Notes: generated by a model not told the origin, from the letters alone. Shown: positions 35,605-45,329, counted from the first letter of the stretch. The stretch: 64,000 nucleotides of DNA from Desulfosporosinus fructosivorans (GCF_004766045.1 NZ_SPQQ01000002.1:496001-560000); one strand, 5' to 3'. Translations and numbers: made by a program.

Positions 35605-36531
35605 CTATACTCCCGGAAGATAGTGCTGCAAAATGTGATCATCCAAATGTATTTTTGGTTTTCGAATGACAAAATCAACATGATAGACGGACTTTGTTAA
35701 TCCCAGACTGTAACTATCCCCAATAGCAAAATGGACACTGCCACCTTCTTTTTCATCGGTTGAAATATTGCTGTATGGTTTATTGATGGTTGGGTTCATC
35801 CCAATAGCAAATTCACCAATATTACGAACCCCACCGGCGTAAAGGTTAATCCAGTTCATAAAGTCAGGACTTCCAGCAATCAAGGCCCCAGCCTCAAACT
35901 CTAACTTCAACGGTTCGCGTGGTAGCCAAAGTCGTGATATAGTGCCATCCACAACAATTTGCCCTGAAAATGTTTCTTCGATTGGGCAGGTATAAATTTC
36001 TCCATCTGGAAGTTGAGCTAATTTACCTTGCTCACAATACCCGTCAGCTATCAGCCAGGTCCTTCCTTCGATGGAAAAACTAATATCCGTTCCCAATTCC
36101 GAAGTAATCTTCACTTTTTTAACTGAAGATAGTTTCTTCATTAAGGAGTCGGTCGCAACAGAAATTGCCTGATACTCCAAATCTCCCCAAAAATCATCTT
36201 CCAAGTACCGTTCATCCCAATTCCAAAGCGCCAGAACCAGTTTTCCCTGCTTAAATAACTCTTGTCGCAGTTCCTTTAAGTAAATTGAATTTTCTAGAGT
36301 CGGACTATATAATTCAATGATATGGGTAGCTCGATACACCTCTGGCGATGAGGCTAAGTCTAGAACTGAAACATTCATAGGAACAGACAGAATCGGACTC
36401 CTGATGTTAAGTATTTCTTTAAGTTTGTATCCAAAAGATAGGTTATCGGTTAGGAACAACAAATTCTCTATGGGTTGATTTTTAGCTAGTGATTCTAAGA
36501 TACGTTGTCCAACTTTTGGCAACCTATACAT
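35605..36531 (-). CDS. M29-family aminopeptidase-like metalloenzyme
   Basis: A 308-residue protein of the thermophilic aminopeptidase (AmpS/PepS) family. The metal-ligand series is seen as PDGEIYTCPIEE, NIGEFAIGMN, SVHFAIGDSY and YHVDFVI. It is shorter than PepS (about 410) because the N-terminal domain is reduced. Members also include 2,5-dihydroxypyridine dioxygenase-like enzymes, but cotranscription with an oligopeptide importer favours cleaving imported peptides in the cytosol. The start ATG 36531 lies 200 bp after the ATPase gene, with the structured block between. Confidence 0.75.
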   Translation of the reverse strand: MYRLPKVGQRILESLAKNQPIENLLFLTDNLSFGYKLKEILNIRSPILSVPMNVSVLDLASSPEVYRATHIIELYSPTLENSIYLKELRQELFKQGKLVLALWNWDERYLEDDFWGDLEYQAISVATDSLMKKLSSVKKVKITSELGTDISFSIEGRTWLIADGYCEQGKLAQLPDGEIYTCPIEETFSGQIVVDGTISRLWLPREPLKLEFEAGALIAGSPDFMNWINLYAGGVRNIGEFAIGMNPTINKPYSNISTDEKEGGSVHFAIGDSYSLGLTKSVYHVDFVIRKPKIHLDDHILQHYLPGV

Positions 36532-36552
36532 CCCCTTTATCCAATCGTGAGG

Positions 36553-36724
36553 CTCCCACTTCTACAAGTGGGAGTAGTACTCCGTACTCTGCATCGGTGA
36601 CGAAACCCTCCAGTGCGATAGTCTCCAGTGGAGACTATCGCCGCTATCCAAAAAAGAATAAATTCCGGTGGAGAATAGGGTTTCGCCAAAGCCGCCTTTC
36701 CCAATAGGAACTCTTGGCGGCGAA
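36553..36724. repeat. multi-hairpin structured block, IS200/IS605-end-like
   Basis: Nested hairpins: CTCCCACTT/AAGTGGGAG (36553-36574), AGTAC/GTACT (36576-36588), a 13-bp perfect stem GCGATAGTCTCCA (36615-36641) inside an outer stem CGAAACCCT/AGGGTTTCG (36601-36609/36677-36685), and GCCGCC/GGCGGC (36691-36721). A CTCCCACTT hairpin next to GGGAG is typical of IS200/IS605 ends, but no tnpA or tnpB is present. It lies between the oppF-like gene and the peptidase gene and could shape their mRNA. Confidence 0.55.
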
Positions 36725-36729
36725 GGAGG

Positions 36730-37761
36730 TTAGACTCCCACCGAAGTCTCGATGTTCAAATTTAGTTGAACAAGTTCACTCTCTTCTCTTCTCTTCTCTT
36801 CTTCTCGACTCACGACACTGCAAGAAATCCAGTGACCCTCGTTAACAAGTTGTAATTCTGGACCTACTTCTCGACACAGATCATTAGCATTGCTGCAGCG
36901 AGAATGGAAACTACATCCTAAGGGAAACTTAAGTGGAGTCGGTATTTCGCCCTCTAATTCAACGAGAAGGGGCTTTTCTGGATTGATATTGGGTATGGAT
37001 TGCAGAAGAACTTTAGTATAAGGATGGAGAGGGTTATTAAATAACTCATTTGTGTCTGCCAACTCTATAATTCTACCAAAATACATAACCGCGACTTTAT
37101 TGCTTAAATGCCTCACAACTGCCAAATTGTGTGAGATGAATAAATACGCCAGATTTAAATCTCTTTGCAATTCTTTAAGCAAATTGAGGATCTGGGCCTG
37201 TACTGACACATCTAAGGCTGAGGTCGGTTCATCTAAGACGATAAGTTTTGGATTCAAAGAGATCGCCCGGGCAATAGCCACACGCTGTCGTTGACCTCCA
37301 CTCAGTTCATGTGGGAACCTGCCCAAGTATTCTTCCCCTAATCCTACTTTATCAAGAAGTTGCCTAACCCGATTCTTTCTCTTTTGTTTGTCCCGCCAAC
37401 CGTTCAGGAGTAAAGGTTCCTCGACGATCTGTTCGATTTTAAATCTCGGGTTCAGCGAAGATTGTGGATCTTGAAATACAATTTGAATTTGTGTCTTCAA
37501 ATCACGCCGCTGGGCTTTGTTGATATCTGTTAAATTTTGCCCCTCAAACAGGATCTCCCCACTTGATAAATCTAAGAGATTAAGCACCAAATATCCTAAG
37601 GTGCTTTTTCCACAGCCAGATTCACCAACTAAGCCTACCGTCTCACCGGGATAGATATCCAAGGATACTTCGTTGACTGCTTTATAAGATAACCCTTTTC
37701 CATATCCGCGAGCAGGAAACTCTTTTCCCACCCTTTGTAAGGAAAGAAGTGGCTTAAGCAT
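36730..37761 (-). CDS. oppF: oligopeptide ABC transporter ATP-binding protein
   Basis: A 343-residue ATPase with Walker A GESGCGKST (about 54-62), signature LSGGQRQRVAIARAI, Walker B LIVLDEPTSALD and the C-terminal oligo_HPY extension containing the CSFHSRC-type iron-sulfur-like cysteines. ATG 37761 follows GGGAGGGAG; the longer in-frame start at 37788 lies inside the upstream gene with no site. It overlaps the stop of the preceding ATPase gene by 8 bp. Together they power dipeptide/oligopeptide uptake. Confidence 0.92.
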   Translation of the reverse strand: MLKPLLSLQRVGKEFPARGYGKGLSYKAVNEVSLDIYPGETVGLVGESGCGKSTLGYLVLNLLDLSSGEILFEGQNLTDINKAQRRDLKTQIQIVFQDPQSSLNPRFKIEQIVEEPLLLNGWRDKQKRKNRVRQLLDKVGLGEEYLGRFPHELSGGQRQRVAIARAISLNPKLIVLDEPTSALDVSVQAQILNLLKELQRDLNLAYLFISHNLAVVRHLSNKVAVMYFGRIIELADTNELFNNPLHPYTKVLLQSIPNINPEKPLLVELEGEIPTPLKFPLGCSFHSRCSNANDLCREVGPELQLVNEGHWISCSVVSREEEKRREESELVQLNLNIETSVGV

Positions 37762-38728
37762 GATCTCCCTCCCTCCAGCAGGCCACATAATGATTCTCAG
37801 AAACGCTGGTCAACGGCGGCCGAATCTCCCTACACCGCTTTTCAGCTAAAACACACCGTGGGTGGAAACGACAACCGGATGGGGGAGTTAATAAGTTGGG
37901 TACACTTCCCGGGATAGATTGCAAATCTGTTTCAGAGTCATCTGGATTAGGTAGAGCCTTCAGCAGAGCCTTCGTATAAGGATGTCGCGGTTTGTGTAAA
38001 ACTTTGGTCACTGGACCACTCTCCACAATATTCCCACTGTACATCACCGCAACTCGCTGACATGTTTGTGCCACCACAGCTAAGTCGTGGGTTATTAGAA
38101 GTACCGAGGTTCCAAGTTGATCAGCTGTTTCTTTCATAAGCCTCAAAATCTGAGCTTGGATGGTAACATCGAGAGCGGTCGTAGGCTCATCTGCTAGAAG
38201 AAGTTTCGAGCCACAACTAAGTGCCATGGCTAAAAGTACTCTTTGCCTCATCCCGCCGCTTAATTCAAAGGGATACTCTTTGATAACCCTTTCTGGATTC
38301 TGGATATGAACCCTTGATAACCAACGAACAGCTTCCGCCTTAGCTTCCTTATTCGTTAATCCTCTATGCAATTTAAGAATTTCCACCATTTGTATACCGA
38401 TTTTAAAAGAGGGATTTAAGGCATTCATGGGCTCCTGAAAAACCATGGAAATCTTTTTGCCCCTCAGGCTCTGGAACTCTTTCTCCGAACTCCCAATTAA
38501 TTCTTTTCCTTCGAACCTAATTGAGCCCTTAGAGATCACAGCGCTCCTTGCGGGCAGTAATCCAAGCACGGCGTTGGCCGTCAGAGATTTTCCTGAGCCT
38601 GACTCCCCCACTAACCCTAAAAATTCTCCAGGAAAAAGCTCCAACTCAATCCCATTTAGGACTCGGGCCACTCCAGCATAACTGAGAAAGCCTACATGCA
38701 GATCACTAATTTTCAGAAGAGGTTCCAT
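37754..38728 (-). CDS. oppD: oligopeptide ABC transporter ATP-binding protein
   Basis: A 324-residue ATPase: Walker A GESGSGKSLT, signature LSGGMRQRVLLAMAL, Walker B LLADEPTTALD, then the oligo_HPY C-terminal region with CRFHPRC. ATG 38728 follows AGGGGG; the longer frame to 38785 intrudes on the permease gene. It pairs with the downstream OppF-like ATPase as the heterodimeric motor. Confidence 0.92.
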   Translation of the reverse strand: MEPLLKISDLHVGFLSYAGVARVLNGIELELFPGEFLGLVGESGSGKSLTANAVLGLLPARSAVISKGSIRFEGKELIGSSEKEFQSLRGKKISMVFQEPMNALNPSFKIGIQMVEILKLHRGLTNKEAKAEAVRWLSRVHIQNPERVIKEYPFELSGGMRQRVLLAMALSCGSKLLLADEPTTALDVTIQAQILRLMKETADQLGTSVLLITHDLAVVAQTCQRVAVMYSGNIVESGPVTKVLHKPRHPYTKALLKALPNPDDSETDLQSIPGSVPNLLTPPSGCRFHPRCVLAEKRCREIRPPLTSVSENHYVACWREGDHA

Positions 38729-38738
38729 GACTTTCCCC

Positions 38739-39578
38739 CTAATTATGGAAACGTGGATCAAGCATGTCTCGAACCCCATCTCCAAATAAATTAAACCCTA
38801 TAACCGTAATAAATATGGCTATGCCCGGAAAAGAGGCATACCACCATTGATCAAGCAAGTAGGTTCTACCCATACTCACCATTGCACCCCACTCGGCTGC
38901 AGGAGGTTGAGCCCCTAAGCCGATGAAGGATAGCGTCGCAGCAATCAGGATAGCTTCCCCAATACCTAAGGTTGCCTGTACAACAACAGGCGCTAAACAG
39001 TTTGGTATAATATGACGACTAATGATCCAAGCTTTAGGTGCTCCAAAAGTATGAGCTGCTTTTACAAATTGCCTCTCTTTTATAGACAGAGCCTGTCCAC
39101 GGACCAAACGAACATAAACAGGGATTTTTACAATCGCTATGGCAAGAATACTATTGCGAAAATTAGGTCCTAGAGCAGCAGATAAGGCTAGAGCCAAAAC
39201 CAAACTTGGGAAAGCCAACATGATATCCATAAGACGCATGATGACTATATCAATTTTACCCCCTAATAATCCCGAAACACTACCGATGAGAATACCAAAA
39301 AGCCCTGCAATTCCTACGATCCCCACGCCAGCCATCAGAGAAAGTCTTGCTCCATAAATTATCCGACTTAGTATGTCGCGTCCAAGCTCATCCGTTCCTA
39401 AAAGATAAGGACCACCCGGAGGTTTCAAACGATCTATCAAGTTCAACGTATATGGGTTATGCGGTGAAATTAAGGGGGCTGCCAGAGAAACCAACACTAC
39501 CAGAAAAATGATGACTATGCCGACTACGGTCAGGGGGTAACGCTTTGTAAAATATCTGAGATATCTAATCTGATCCAA
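38739..39578 (-). CDS. oppC: oligopeptide ABC transporter permease
   Basis: A 279-residue inner-membrane permease with an N-terminal span, the typical LLGTDELGRDILSRIIYGAR segment (about 74-93) and EAA-type loop (AAHTFGAPKAWIISRHIIP). TTG 39578 is the probable start: GGGGTG lies 8 nt upstream, while the longer frame to 39629 lies within oppB. Six membrane spans are expected. Confidence 0.9.
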   Translation of the reverse strand: MDQIRYLRYFTKRYPLTVVGIVIIFLVVLVSLAAPLISPHNPYTLNLIDRLKPPGGPYLLGTDELGRDILSRIIYGARLSLMAGVGIVGIAGLFGILIGSVSGLLGGKIDIVIMRLMDIMLAFPSLVLALALSAALGPNFRNSILAIAIVKIPVYVRLVRGQALSIKERQFVKAAHTFGAPKAWIISRHIIPNCLAPVVVQATLGIGEAILIAATLSFIGLGAQPPAAEWGAMVSMGRTYLLDQWWYASFPGIAIFITVIGFNLFGDGVRDMLDPRFHN

Positions 39579-39585
39579 CGTTAGT

Positions 39586-40596
39586 TCACCCCTTAATCTG
39601 CGGATCGAGTATAGGATATAAAAGATCAACTACCATATTAATTATGACGTAGATGGTAGCTACTAAAATTGTGAAACCCATAATAGCTGGGAAATCAAGA
39701 AAGGCAATCGAATCTACAACATATTTACCCATACCAGGCCAGGTGAAAATCGTTTCAGTTAAAATGGCTCCACCCAAAAGCTCACCAAAGGTTAAACCGA
39801 TCAAGGTCACAGTAGGAATCAAAGCATTTCGCAAAGCATGCCGATAAATAATTCGGTAACGCGGAATCCCATTCGAAAGCGCCGTCTTAATGTAGTCTTG
39901 CTCAAGCACCTCAATCATACTGGCCCTTACCAAGCGAGCGATCGTAGCTAGTTGAATATACCCTAAACAAATGGTTGGTAAAATTAAATGTAATATACTA
40001 CTTTTAAGGGCAACCCAGTCTCCTGTCAAGACACTGTCAACCACGTAAAGCCCAGTTATTTGGGTAGGCGGATTGATAAAAGAGTCAAGTCTACCCGACC
40101 CAGGCAACCAGCCCAAATGCTTATAAAACAACAGCAAGACCATCAGCCCCAGCCAAAACAGCGGTGTAGATACCCCTAAGATTGCCAGAATTCGGGTTCC
40201 ATGATCAATCAGAGTATCTCGGTAGGCTGCTGATAATAAGCCAAGACCGACTCCACTGATCACTGCAAATCCCATAGCAAACATCGTTAATTCAATCGTA
40301 GCGGGAAAGTACGTTAACAGTTCGCAAAAAACAGGCCGCTGCGTTCGGATAGAAATTCCCAAATCCCCGTGTAATAAACCTCCTAAATAGTCAAAGTATT
40401 GGAGCCAAACTGGTTTATCAAGACCCATAACATGTCGCATGTTTTCCAAAGTTTGGGCATCTGCTCGTTGTCCAAGCAGCATGCGTGCCGGATCACCCGG
40501 CACAACATGCGAAACGAGAAAAGTTACCAGCGTAACTCCTAAAAGAACAATCAGAAGTTGGCTCATCCGTTTGGCTACTGATTTAAGGCCATTCAT
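39586..40596 (-). CDS. oppB: oligopeptide ABC transporter permease
   Basis: A 336-residue permease with the family N-terminus (VTFLVSHVVPGDPARMLLG, about 24-42), LHGDLGISI and the EAA loop IKTALSNGIPRYRIIYRHAL. ATG follows TGGGG at 8 nt. It lies 13 bp after the binding-protein gene and forms the pore with OppC. Confidence 0.92.
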   Translation of the reverse strand: MNGLKSVAKRMSQLLIVLLGVTLVTFLVSHVVPGDPARMLLGQRADAQTLENMRHVMGLDKPVWLQYFDYLGGLLHGDLGISIRTQRPVFCELLTYFPATIELTMFAMGFAVISGVGLGLLSAAYRDTLIDHGTRILAILGVSTPLFWLGLMVLLLFYKHLGWLPGSGRLDSFINPPTQITGLYVVDSVLTGDWVALKSSILHLILPTICLGYIQLATIARLVRASMIEVLEQDYIKTALSNGIPRYRIIYRHALRNALIPTVTLIGLTFGELLGGAILTETIFTWPGMGKYVVDSIAFLDFPAIMGFTILVATIYVIINMVVDLLYPILDPQIKG

Positions 40597-40609
40597 TCTA
40601 TTACCCCAT

Positions 40610-42166
40610 TTACTTGTTCATGTTTTGGAAATTATACATATCCTGAAGCATAGGGTTAAAGACAAAACCCTGCACGGATTTCCGCATAGGTAATTGATAG
40701 TTTTTCTGCACTAGGAAGACATAAGGCGCATCCTGCATAATCAGCTCCTGAGCCTGTTTATATAGGTCCGTTCTCTGAGCTTGATCATTGACACTGGCTG
40801 CTTGACGAACGAGTTGATCTACTTTGTCATTTTTGTAGAACGCGCGATTACCAGCTAAGCCAGAATTCTCAGAGTCAAACCAATAATTCATAAACATATA
40901 AGGATCTGCATAATCAGGACTCCAGACACCCAACGTCAGATCGAAATCGCCTTTATCGATTTTTTCGCGTTGAGCTGCATAAGCGATTTTTTGCAAATTC
41001 ACTTTAATTCCGATCTCCGTAAGATTATTTTGAATGATTTGGGCTTCTTGCTCCCACCAAGCTTTGTTATCGGAATACATAAAATTAAGTGTCAAGTCTT
41101 TAACACCGGCTTCCTGTAATAAAGACTTAGCCTTTTCAACGTTTTTGGTATATTGGAACAAGTCTGGCTGATTACCCCATAGCCCTTGCGGAATCGGACC
41201 ACGCATTTGAGTGGCATTACCCTGCCAAACACTTGAGATGATCCCTTGATAGTCTACAGCATAAGAAATCGCTTGACGGACTTTGGGGTTATTAAGGGCA
41301 GGTTTTTGTGTATTTAAGTACATATAATCGACCATCAGACTCGGAGTATCAAAGACAACTAAATCTGGATTTTTCTTTAACTCTTTAAGCTGATCCACTG
41401 GAATATTCTCCGCAATATCAACATCCCCTTTTTCCAAGGCCATGCGCTGGGAAGATGGATCTTTAATAATTTTTATACTAATCGTATTTAGCTTTGGTTT
41501 GTCACCTGAGTTATTGGGATTGGCAGTTAACTTAAGAGACTGTTCGGGAATCCACTCTGACAAAACATAGGGGCCACTGCCGGCAGTGTGATTCGCTAAC
41601 CAGTTTTGTCCCATGTCACCGTCTTTCTCTTGCTTCATAACAGTAGGGTTTACTATACCTCCACCATTTGTTGCTAAGGTAGAAAGAAAGGCTGGAAAGA
41701 CGGTCTTTAGTTTAAATACAACGGTCTGTGGATCAACGACTGTCACTCTTTCTAAACTAGGAAAGGCTTCAGAGGGTCCTTTCTTTATTTTCATTAACCT
41801 GTCAAAGGAATATTTAATGGCAGTAGCATCTAAAGGAGCCCCATCTGCAAATTTAAGGTTATCCCCTATAATAAACGTCCAAGTTAATCCGTCCGTAGAA
41901 ATAGTCCATGACTTCGCTAAACCAGGCTCGACTTCAGTACTACTCCCTTTAAAGTTAACAAGGCGCTCATAAGCCGGATAACTAATTTTCCAAGCTGAAT
42001 TGTCCATGGCTACAGCCGGATCAATCGTGCCCAAATCGGCGGCCGTCGCTACTACCAAACTTTTATCCTGTGTTGAAGACTCTTGAGGTACATTAGCTGA
42101 TTTTGCACAGCCAACTAAACTAACCAGCATTAGGATACTAACAATTAGAACCCATACTTTTTTCAT
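40610..42166 (-). CDS. oppA: peptide ABC transporter substrate-binding lipoprotein
   Basis: A 518-residue SBP_bac_5 protein, exported and lipid-anchored: signal peptide followed by lipobox LVGC (Cys20). The body shows DGLTWTFIIGDNLKFADGAP and KVRQAISYAVD, standard for peptide/nickel binding proteins. Because no cofactor-specific features are visible, the ligand is taken as oligopeptide from the operon's peptidase. First gene of the operon; a 428-bp upstream gap should carry the promoter. Confidence 0.92.
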   Translation of the reverse strand: MKKVWVLIVSILMLVSLVGCAKSANVPQESSTQDKSLVVATAADLGTIDPAVAMDNSAWKISYPAYERLVNFKGSSTEVEPGLAKSWTISTDGLTWTFIIGDNLKFADGAPLDATAIKYSFDRLMKIKKGPSEAFPSLERVTVVDPQTVVFKLKTVFPAFLSTLATNGGGIVNPTVMKQEKDGDMGQNWLANHTAGSGPYVLSEWIPEQSLKLTANPNNSGDKPKLNTISIKIIKDPSSQRMALEKGDVDIAENIPVDQLKELKKNPDLVVFDTPSLMVDYMYLNTQKPALNNPKVRQAISYAVDYQGIISSVWQGNATQMRGPIPQGLWGNQPDLFQYTKNVEKAKSLLQEAGVKDLTLNFMYSDNKAWWEQEAQIIQNNLTEIGIKVNLQKIAYAAQREKIDKGDFDLTLGVWSPDYADPYMFMNYWFDSENSGLAGNRAFYKNDKVDQLVRQAASVNDQAQRTDLYKQAQELIMQDAPYVFLVQKNYQLPMRKSVQGFVFNPMLQDMYNFQNMNK

Positions 42167-42594
42167 TTACTTTCCTCCTCATTCTAATTAATCTTGTTAT
42201 AGGTTTCCTTAAGTTGATACAAAGATAAAGCTGCCCACCCCCTTTATTCACTACCTAAATAAAAACCACTCAAAAGTTAATACAGTTAAACTTTATTTAA
42301 TGAGAGTGAAGAAAGTACTCAAACTTAAATAGTCTGAGTCCTTCCGTCTCAAAGTTAATCACTTCAAAAAAATAGGCCCAAGAAAAAAACTGTAAAGTTT
42401 AATTCCTGAGCCACATTGCTCTTTCAATTGCTAGAATTAGTTGACTTTATTGTATTCGCGACTTGTATGAGTGTCAATAGAAACCACGAATGTATACAAG
42501 ATACTCATTTGAGTCATCCCTAACGCGTAAATAGACCCCATTCACCTGAAATGAGACTCTATTTACTGTCTGCTTTGTAATATTATCTCTTCTT
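42167..42594. promoter_or_regulatory. 428-bp leader region of peptide-import operon
   Basis: No gene is seen. The 10-mer TTAAACTTTA occurs near 42288 and in inverse orientation near 42392 (both next to ACAG/CTGT), about 100 bp apart, which could be sites for the operon's XRE-cupin protein. A weak hairpin AAATAGA/TCTATTT at 42529-42564 may end the xylulokinase transcript. Confidence 0.35.
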
Positions 42595-44124
42595 CTACTT
42601 TTGCAGTTTAGCTAAATACCTATAAGACCCCTGTAAATCAATGTACAATTTCTTATAGAGCTCATAATAGTCTTCATACACCTTTCGTGTAGAAGGATTT
42701 GGATGATGGATACTTTTCTTACTAACTATATTGTCACAGGCAGCTTCAACAGAATCATAGATCCCTGCTCCAACTCCTGCTAGTATTGCTACACCTAAAG
42801 CAGGCCCTTCATCCGCTTTGATCGTGCTAACAGAGCAACCGTACATATCTGAAAGCATCTGTCTCCAAACAGGGCTTCTTCCACCACCACCGCAAGCTAT
42901 CATATCATCGACGTTTACCTTCATTTCCTTAAAGACATCGACACATTCCCTCTGGGAAAAGGCAACGCCCTCCATAACTGCACGAATCATGTTAGCCCGA
43001 TTATGCGTTGCTGACAGTCCGAAGAATACCCCTCTACAATAGGGATCTGGATGAGGAGAACGTTCACCCATCAAGTAAGGTAGATAAACAAGTCCGCCCG
43101 CTCCGGGCATTACTTGTTCTGCAAACCGATCCATTACAACATAGGGGTCAACGCCAAGTTTTTCCGCCTCGATCATTTCCTCACTGCAACAAGTATCTCT
43201 TAACCACTTTAACGATAAGCCAGCACCTAAGGTACAGCTCATTAGCGTCCATTTTCCTGGCACAGCACTACATAGTGTATGCACTCTTCCCTTAATGTCA
43301 ATGGAAACGTCATCCGAAATTGCATAGACTACACCGGACGTACCTATAGTAGTAAAAGCATTACCAGCTCTTACAACCCCTGTACCAATCGCTGCAGCAG
43401 AGTTGTCGGCTGCGCCGCCTACAACGATCGTGCCCTCACAAAGTCCCGTCAACTCAGCTGCTCTTCTGTGGATTTTACCAGTAACTTCTGGAGATTCGTA
43501 GATCTTCCCCAGCAGAGATTTGTCGATATTAAACTTGGATAGTATTTCATCAGACCAACAACGTTTAGGTATGTCCATCAGCTGCATACCCGATGCATCT
43601 GACACATCTGTAGCAAATTCACCCGTTAACATATATCGAAGGTAATCTTTAGGCAGCAAAATATGGGCACATTTCTCATATATTTCAGGTTCATTGTTCT
43701 GAATCCAAAGTATTTTCGAAGCAGTAAAACCTGTAAGTGCAGGATTAGCAGTAATTTCAATGAGTCTCTTTTCACCCACTATATTATTCATCTGCTGGCA
43801 TTCATTTGCTGTCCTCTGATCGCACCAAATGATCGAATTTCTTAATGACATTCCATTTTTGTCAAGCATTACAAGCCCATGCATTTGTCCTGAAAGGCCT
43901 ACCCCAGCAATTTCTGATGAGTCAATTCCACTCTTAGTAATAACGTATTTAATACCATCACACGTGGCATTCCACCAATCGGAAGGGTCTTGCTCTGCCC
44001 AACCATTAGCTGGCTGATACATTGGGTACTCAATAGTTTTTGAACAAATTGCGTTTCCTCCAAAATCAAATAACACAGTTTTTGTACCCGAAGTTCCTAA
44101 ATCAACGCCAAGTAGATATTGCAT
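42595..44124 (-). CDS. xylB: xylulokinase
   Basis: A 509-residue FGGY carbohydrate kinase phosphorylating D-xylulose to xylulose 5-phosphate. Features: LGVDLGTSGTKTVLFD (phosphate loop, 5-20), VGLSGQMHGLVMLD (substrate motif typical of xylulokinase, about 76-89), VGGAADNSAAAIGTG (about 236-250) and a C-terminal ACGGGGRSPVWRQM. ATG follows GAGGAGGGG. It is last in the polyol operon, after a dehydrogenase that would make the ketose. Confidence 0.92.
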   Translation of the reverse strand: MQYLLGVDLGTSGTKTVLFDFGGNAICSKTIEYPMYQPANGWAEQDPSDWWNATCDGIKYVITKSGIDSSEIAGVGLSGQMHGLVMLDKNGMSLRNSIIWCDQRTANECQQMNNIVGEKRLIEITANPALTGFTASKILWIQNNEPEIYEKCAHILLPKDYLRYMLTGEFATDVSDASGMQLMDIPKRCWSDEILSKFNIDKSLLGKIYESPEVTGKIHRRAAELTGLCEGTIVVGGAADNSAAAIGTGVVRAGNAFTTIGTSGVVYAISDDVSIDIKGRVHTLCSAVPGKWTLMSCTLGAGLSLKWLRDTCCSEEMIEAEKLGVDPYVVMDRFAEQVMPGAGGLVYLPYLMGERSPHPDPYCRGVFFGLSATHNRANMIRAVMEGVAFSQRECVDVFKEMKVNVDDMIACGGGGRSPVWRQMLSDMYGCSVSTIKADEGPALGVAILAGVGAGIYDSVEAACDNIVSKKSIHHPNPSTRKVYEDYYELYKKLYIDLQGSYRYLAKLQK

Positions 44125-44173
44125 CGCGCACCCCTCCTCATATGCAAGCCACTAAAATTAGTGTAATCGAAAT

Positions 44174-45214
44174 TTAATCGATTTTAATAACTGCTTTTAC
44201 AACCTCTTGTTTATGGTTAATTACGAAGTCAAAGGCTTTGGCAACGTCATCAAAAGCAAACTCATGAGTGATAATCCCCGATATATCAATAACGCCCTTG
44301 GAAATTGCTTGTATTGCTTGAGGATAGATATTTCTGTAACGAAATACAGATTTAATTTCTGCTTCTTTAGCCAAAATTTTGGCAAAGTTATATTCGATTA
44401 TATCCTGCGGTGCCATGCCAACCAGGACTATACACCCGCCATTTTTTATCAGATAGGGGGTTTGAGCAATTGTTGTGGCAGATCCTGCAGTCTCTATGAC
44501 AATATCTACGCCTTTTTTGTTCGTCAGTTTATCAATTTCAGCTAAAACATCCACTTCAGTTGCATTTATGACCGTCGTAGCTCCTAATTTTTTAGCATAT
44601 TCAAGTCTTTTGGGAATAACATCGACAACTGTAATATCAGTTGCACCAAACGCCTTACACGCCAGAAGCGTTACTAGGCCAATCGTACCTGAACCGAGGA
44701 TCACCACTGAATCTCCCAACTTAACATTGCCCTGCTTTGCGGCATGCATACCAACTGCTAATGGTTCAACGAGCGCGCCTTCTTTAGTGGAGATCATATC
44801 TGGTAGCTTAAAGGCCATATTCTCTGGAAATGCAATGTAGTTCATTAAGCAACCCTGATAGGGTGGCGTCGCTAAAAATTCGACATCTGGACAAAGATTG
44901 TATCTGCCCGTCTTACAAAACTCACATTGACCACAAGTAATCCCCGGTTCTAAGGCAACTTTATCTCCAACCTTAAGGGTTTCTACCTTTGCTCCAATGG
45001 CAACGATCGTTCCTGCACATTCATGACCAAGTATGAAATCACCATTGACAATAAAATCTCCAATTTTCCCATGCTCTAAATAATGTACGTCAGAACCGCA
45101 AATTCCTACATACTCAAGTTTTACCAGGACTTCTTTTTCTTTCGGCACAGGGACTTCAATTTCCCTTATTTCCATTTTGTTGAGACCAGTCATGTATGCT
45201 GCTCTATTTTTCAT
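44174..45214 (-). CDS. zinc-dependent polyol dehydrogenase (xylitol/sorbitol type)
   Basis: A 346-residue medium-chain dehydrogenase. Catalytic zinc residues in GICGSDVHYLEHG and GHECAG; structural zinc cysteines in CGQCEFCKTGRYNLC (about 96-110); NAD-binding VILGSGTIGLVTLLA (about 171-185). SDH-type enzymes oxidise xylitol to xylulose or sorbitol to fructose. Because a xylulokinase follows, xylitol or a related pentitol is favoured. ATG follows GAGGAGGGG. Confidence 0.9.
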   Translation of the reverse strand: MKNRAAYMTGLNKMEIREIEVPVPKEKEVLVKLEYVGICGSDVHYLEHGKIGDFIVNGDFILGHECAGTIVAIGAKVETLKVGDKVALEPGITCGQCEFCKTGRYNLCPDVEFLATPPYQGCLMNYIAFPENMAFKLPDMISTKEGALVEPLAVGMHAAKQGNVKLGDSVVILGSGTIGLVTLLACKAFGATDITVVDVIPKRLEYAKKLGATTVINATEVDVLAEIDKLTNKKGVDIVIETAGSATTIAQTPYLIKNGGCIVLVGMAPQDIIEYNFAKILAKEAEIKSVFRYRNIYPQAIQAISKGVIDISGIITHEFAFDDVAKAFDFVINHKQEVVKAVIKID

Positions 45215-45246
45215 TGAGTACCCCTCCTCATAAGTAAGTTAAAAAA

Positions 45247-45307
45247 GTGCAAGCTCTGCATTGGGCGCTTGCACCACAGGACATTCATCCCTGCGGGAGA
45301 ATGTCCT
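45247..45307 (-). other. two tandem hairpins between sugar-binding-protein and dehydrogenase genes
   Basis: GTGCAAGC/GCTTGCAC (45247-45274) and AGGACATTC/GAATGTCCT (45278-45307). Neither is followed by a U-tract, so they may be mRNA-stabilising or processing structures that raise binding-protein levels over the distal enzymes. Confidence 0.6.
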
Positions 45308-45329
45308 GCTATTACAGAGAGCCGATGTA

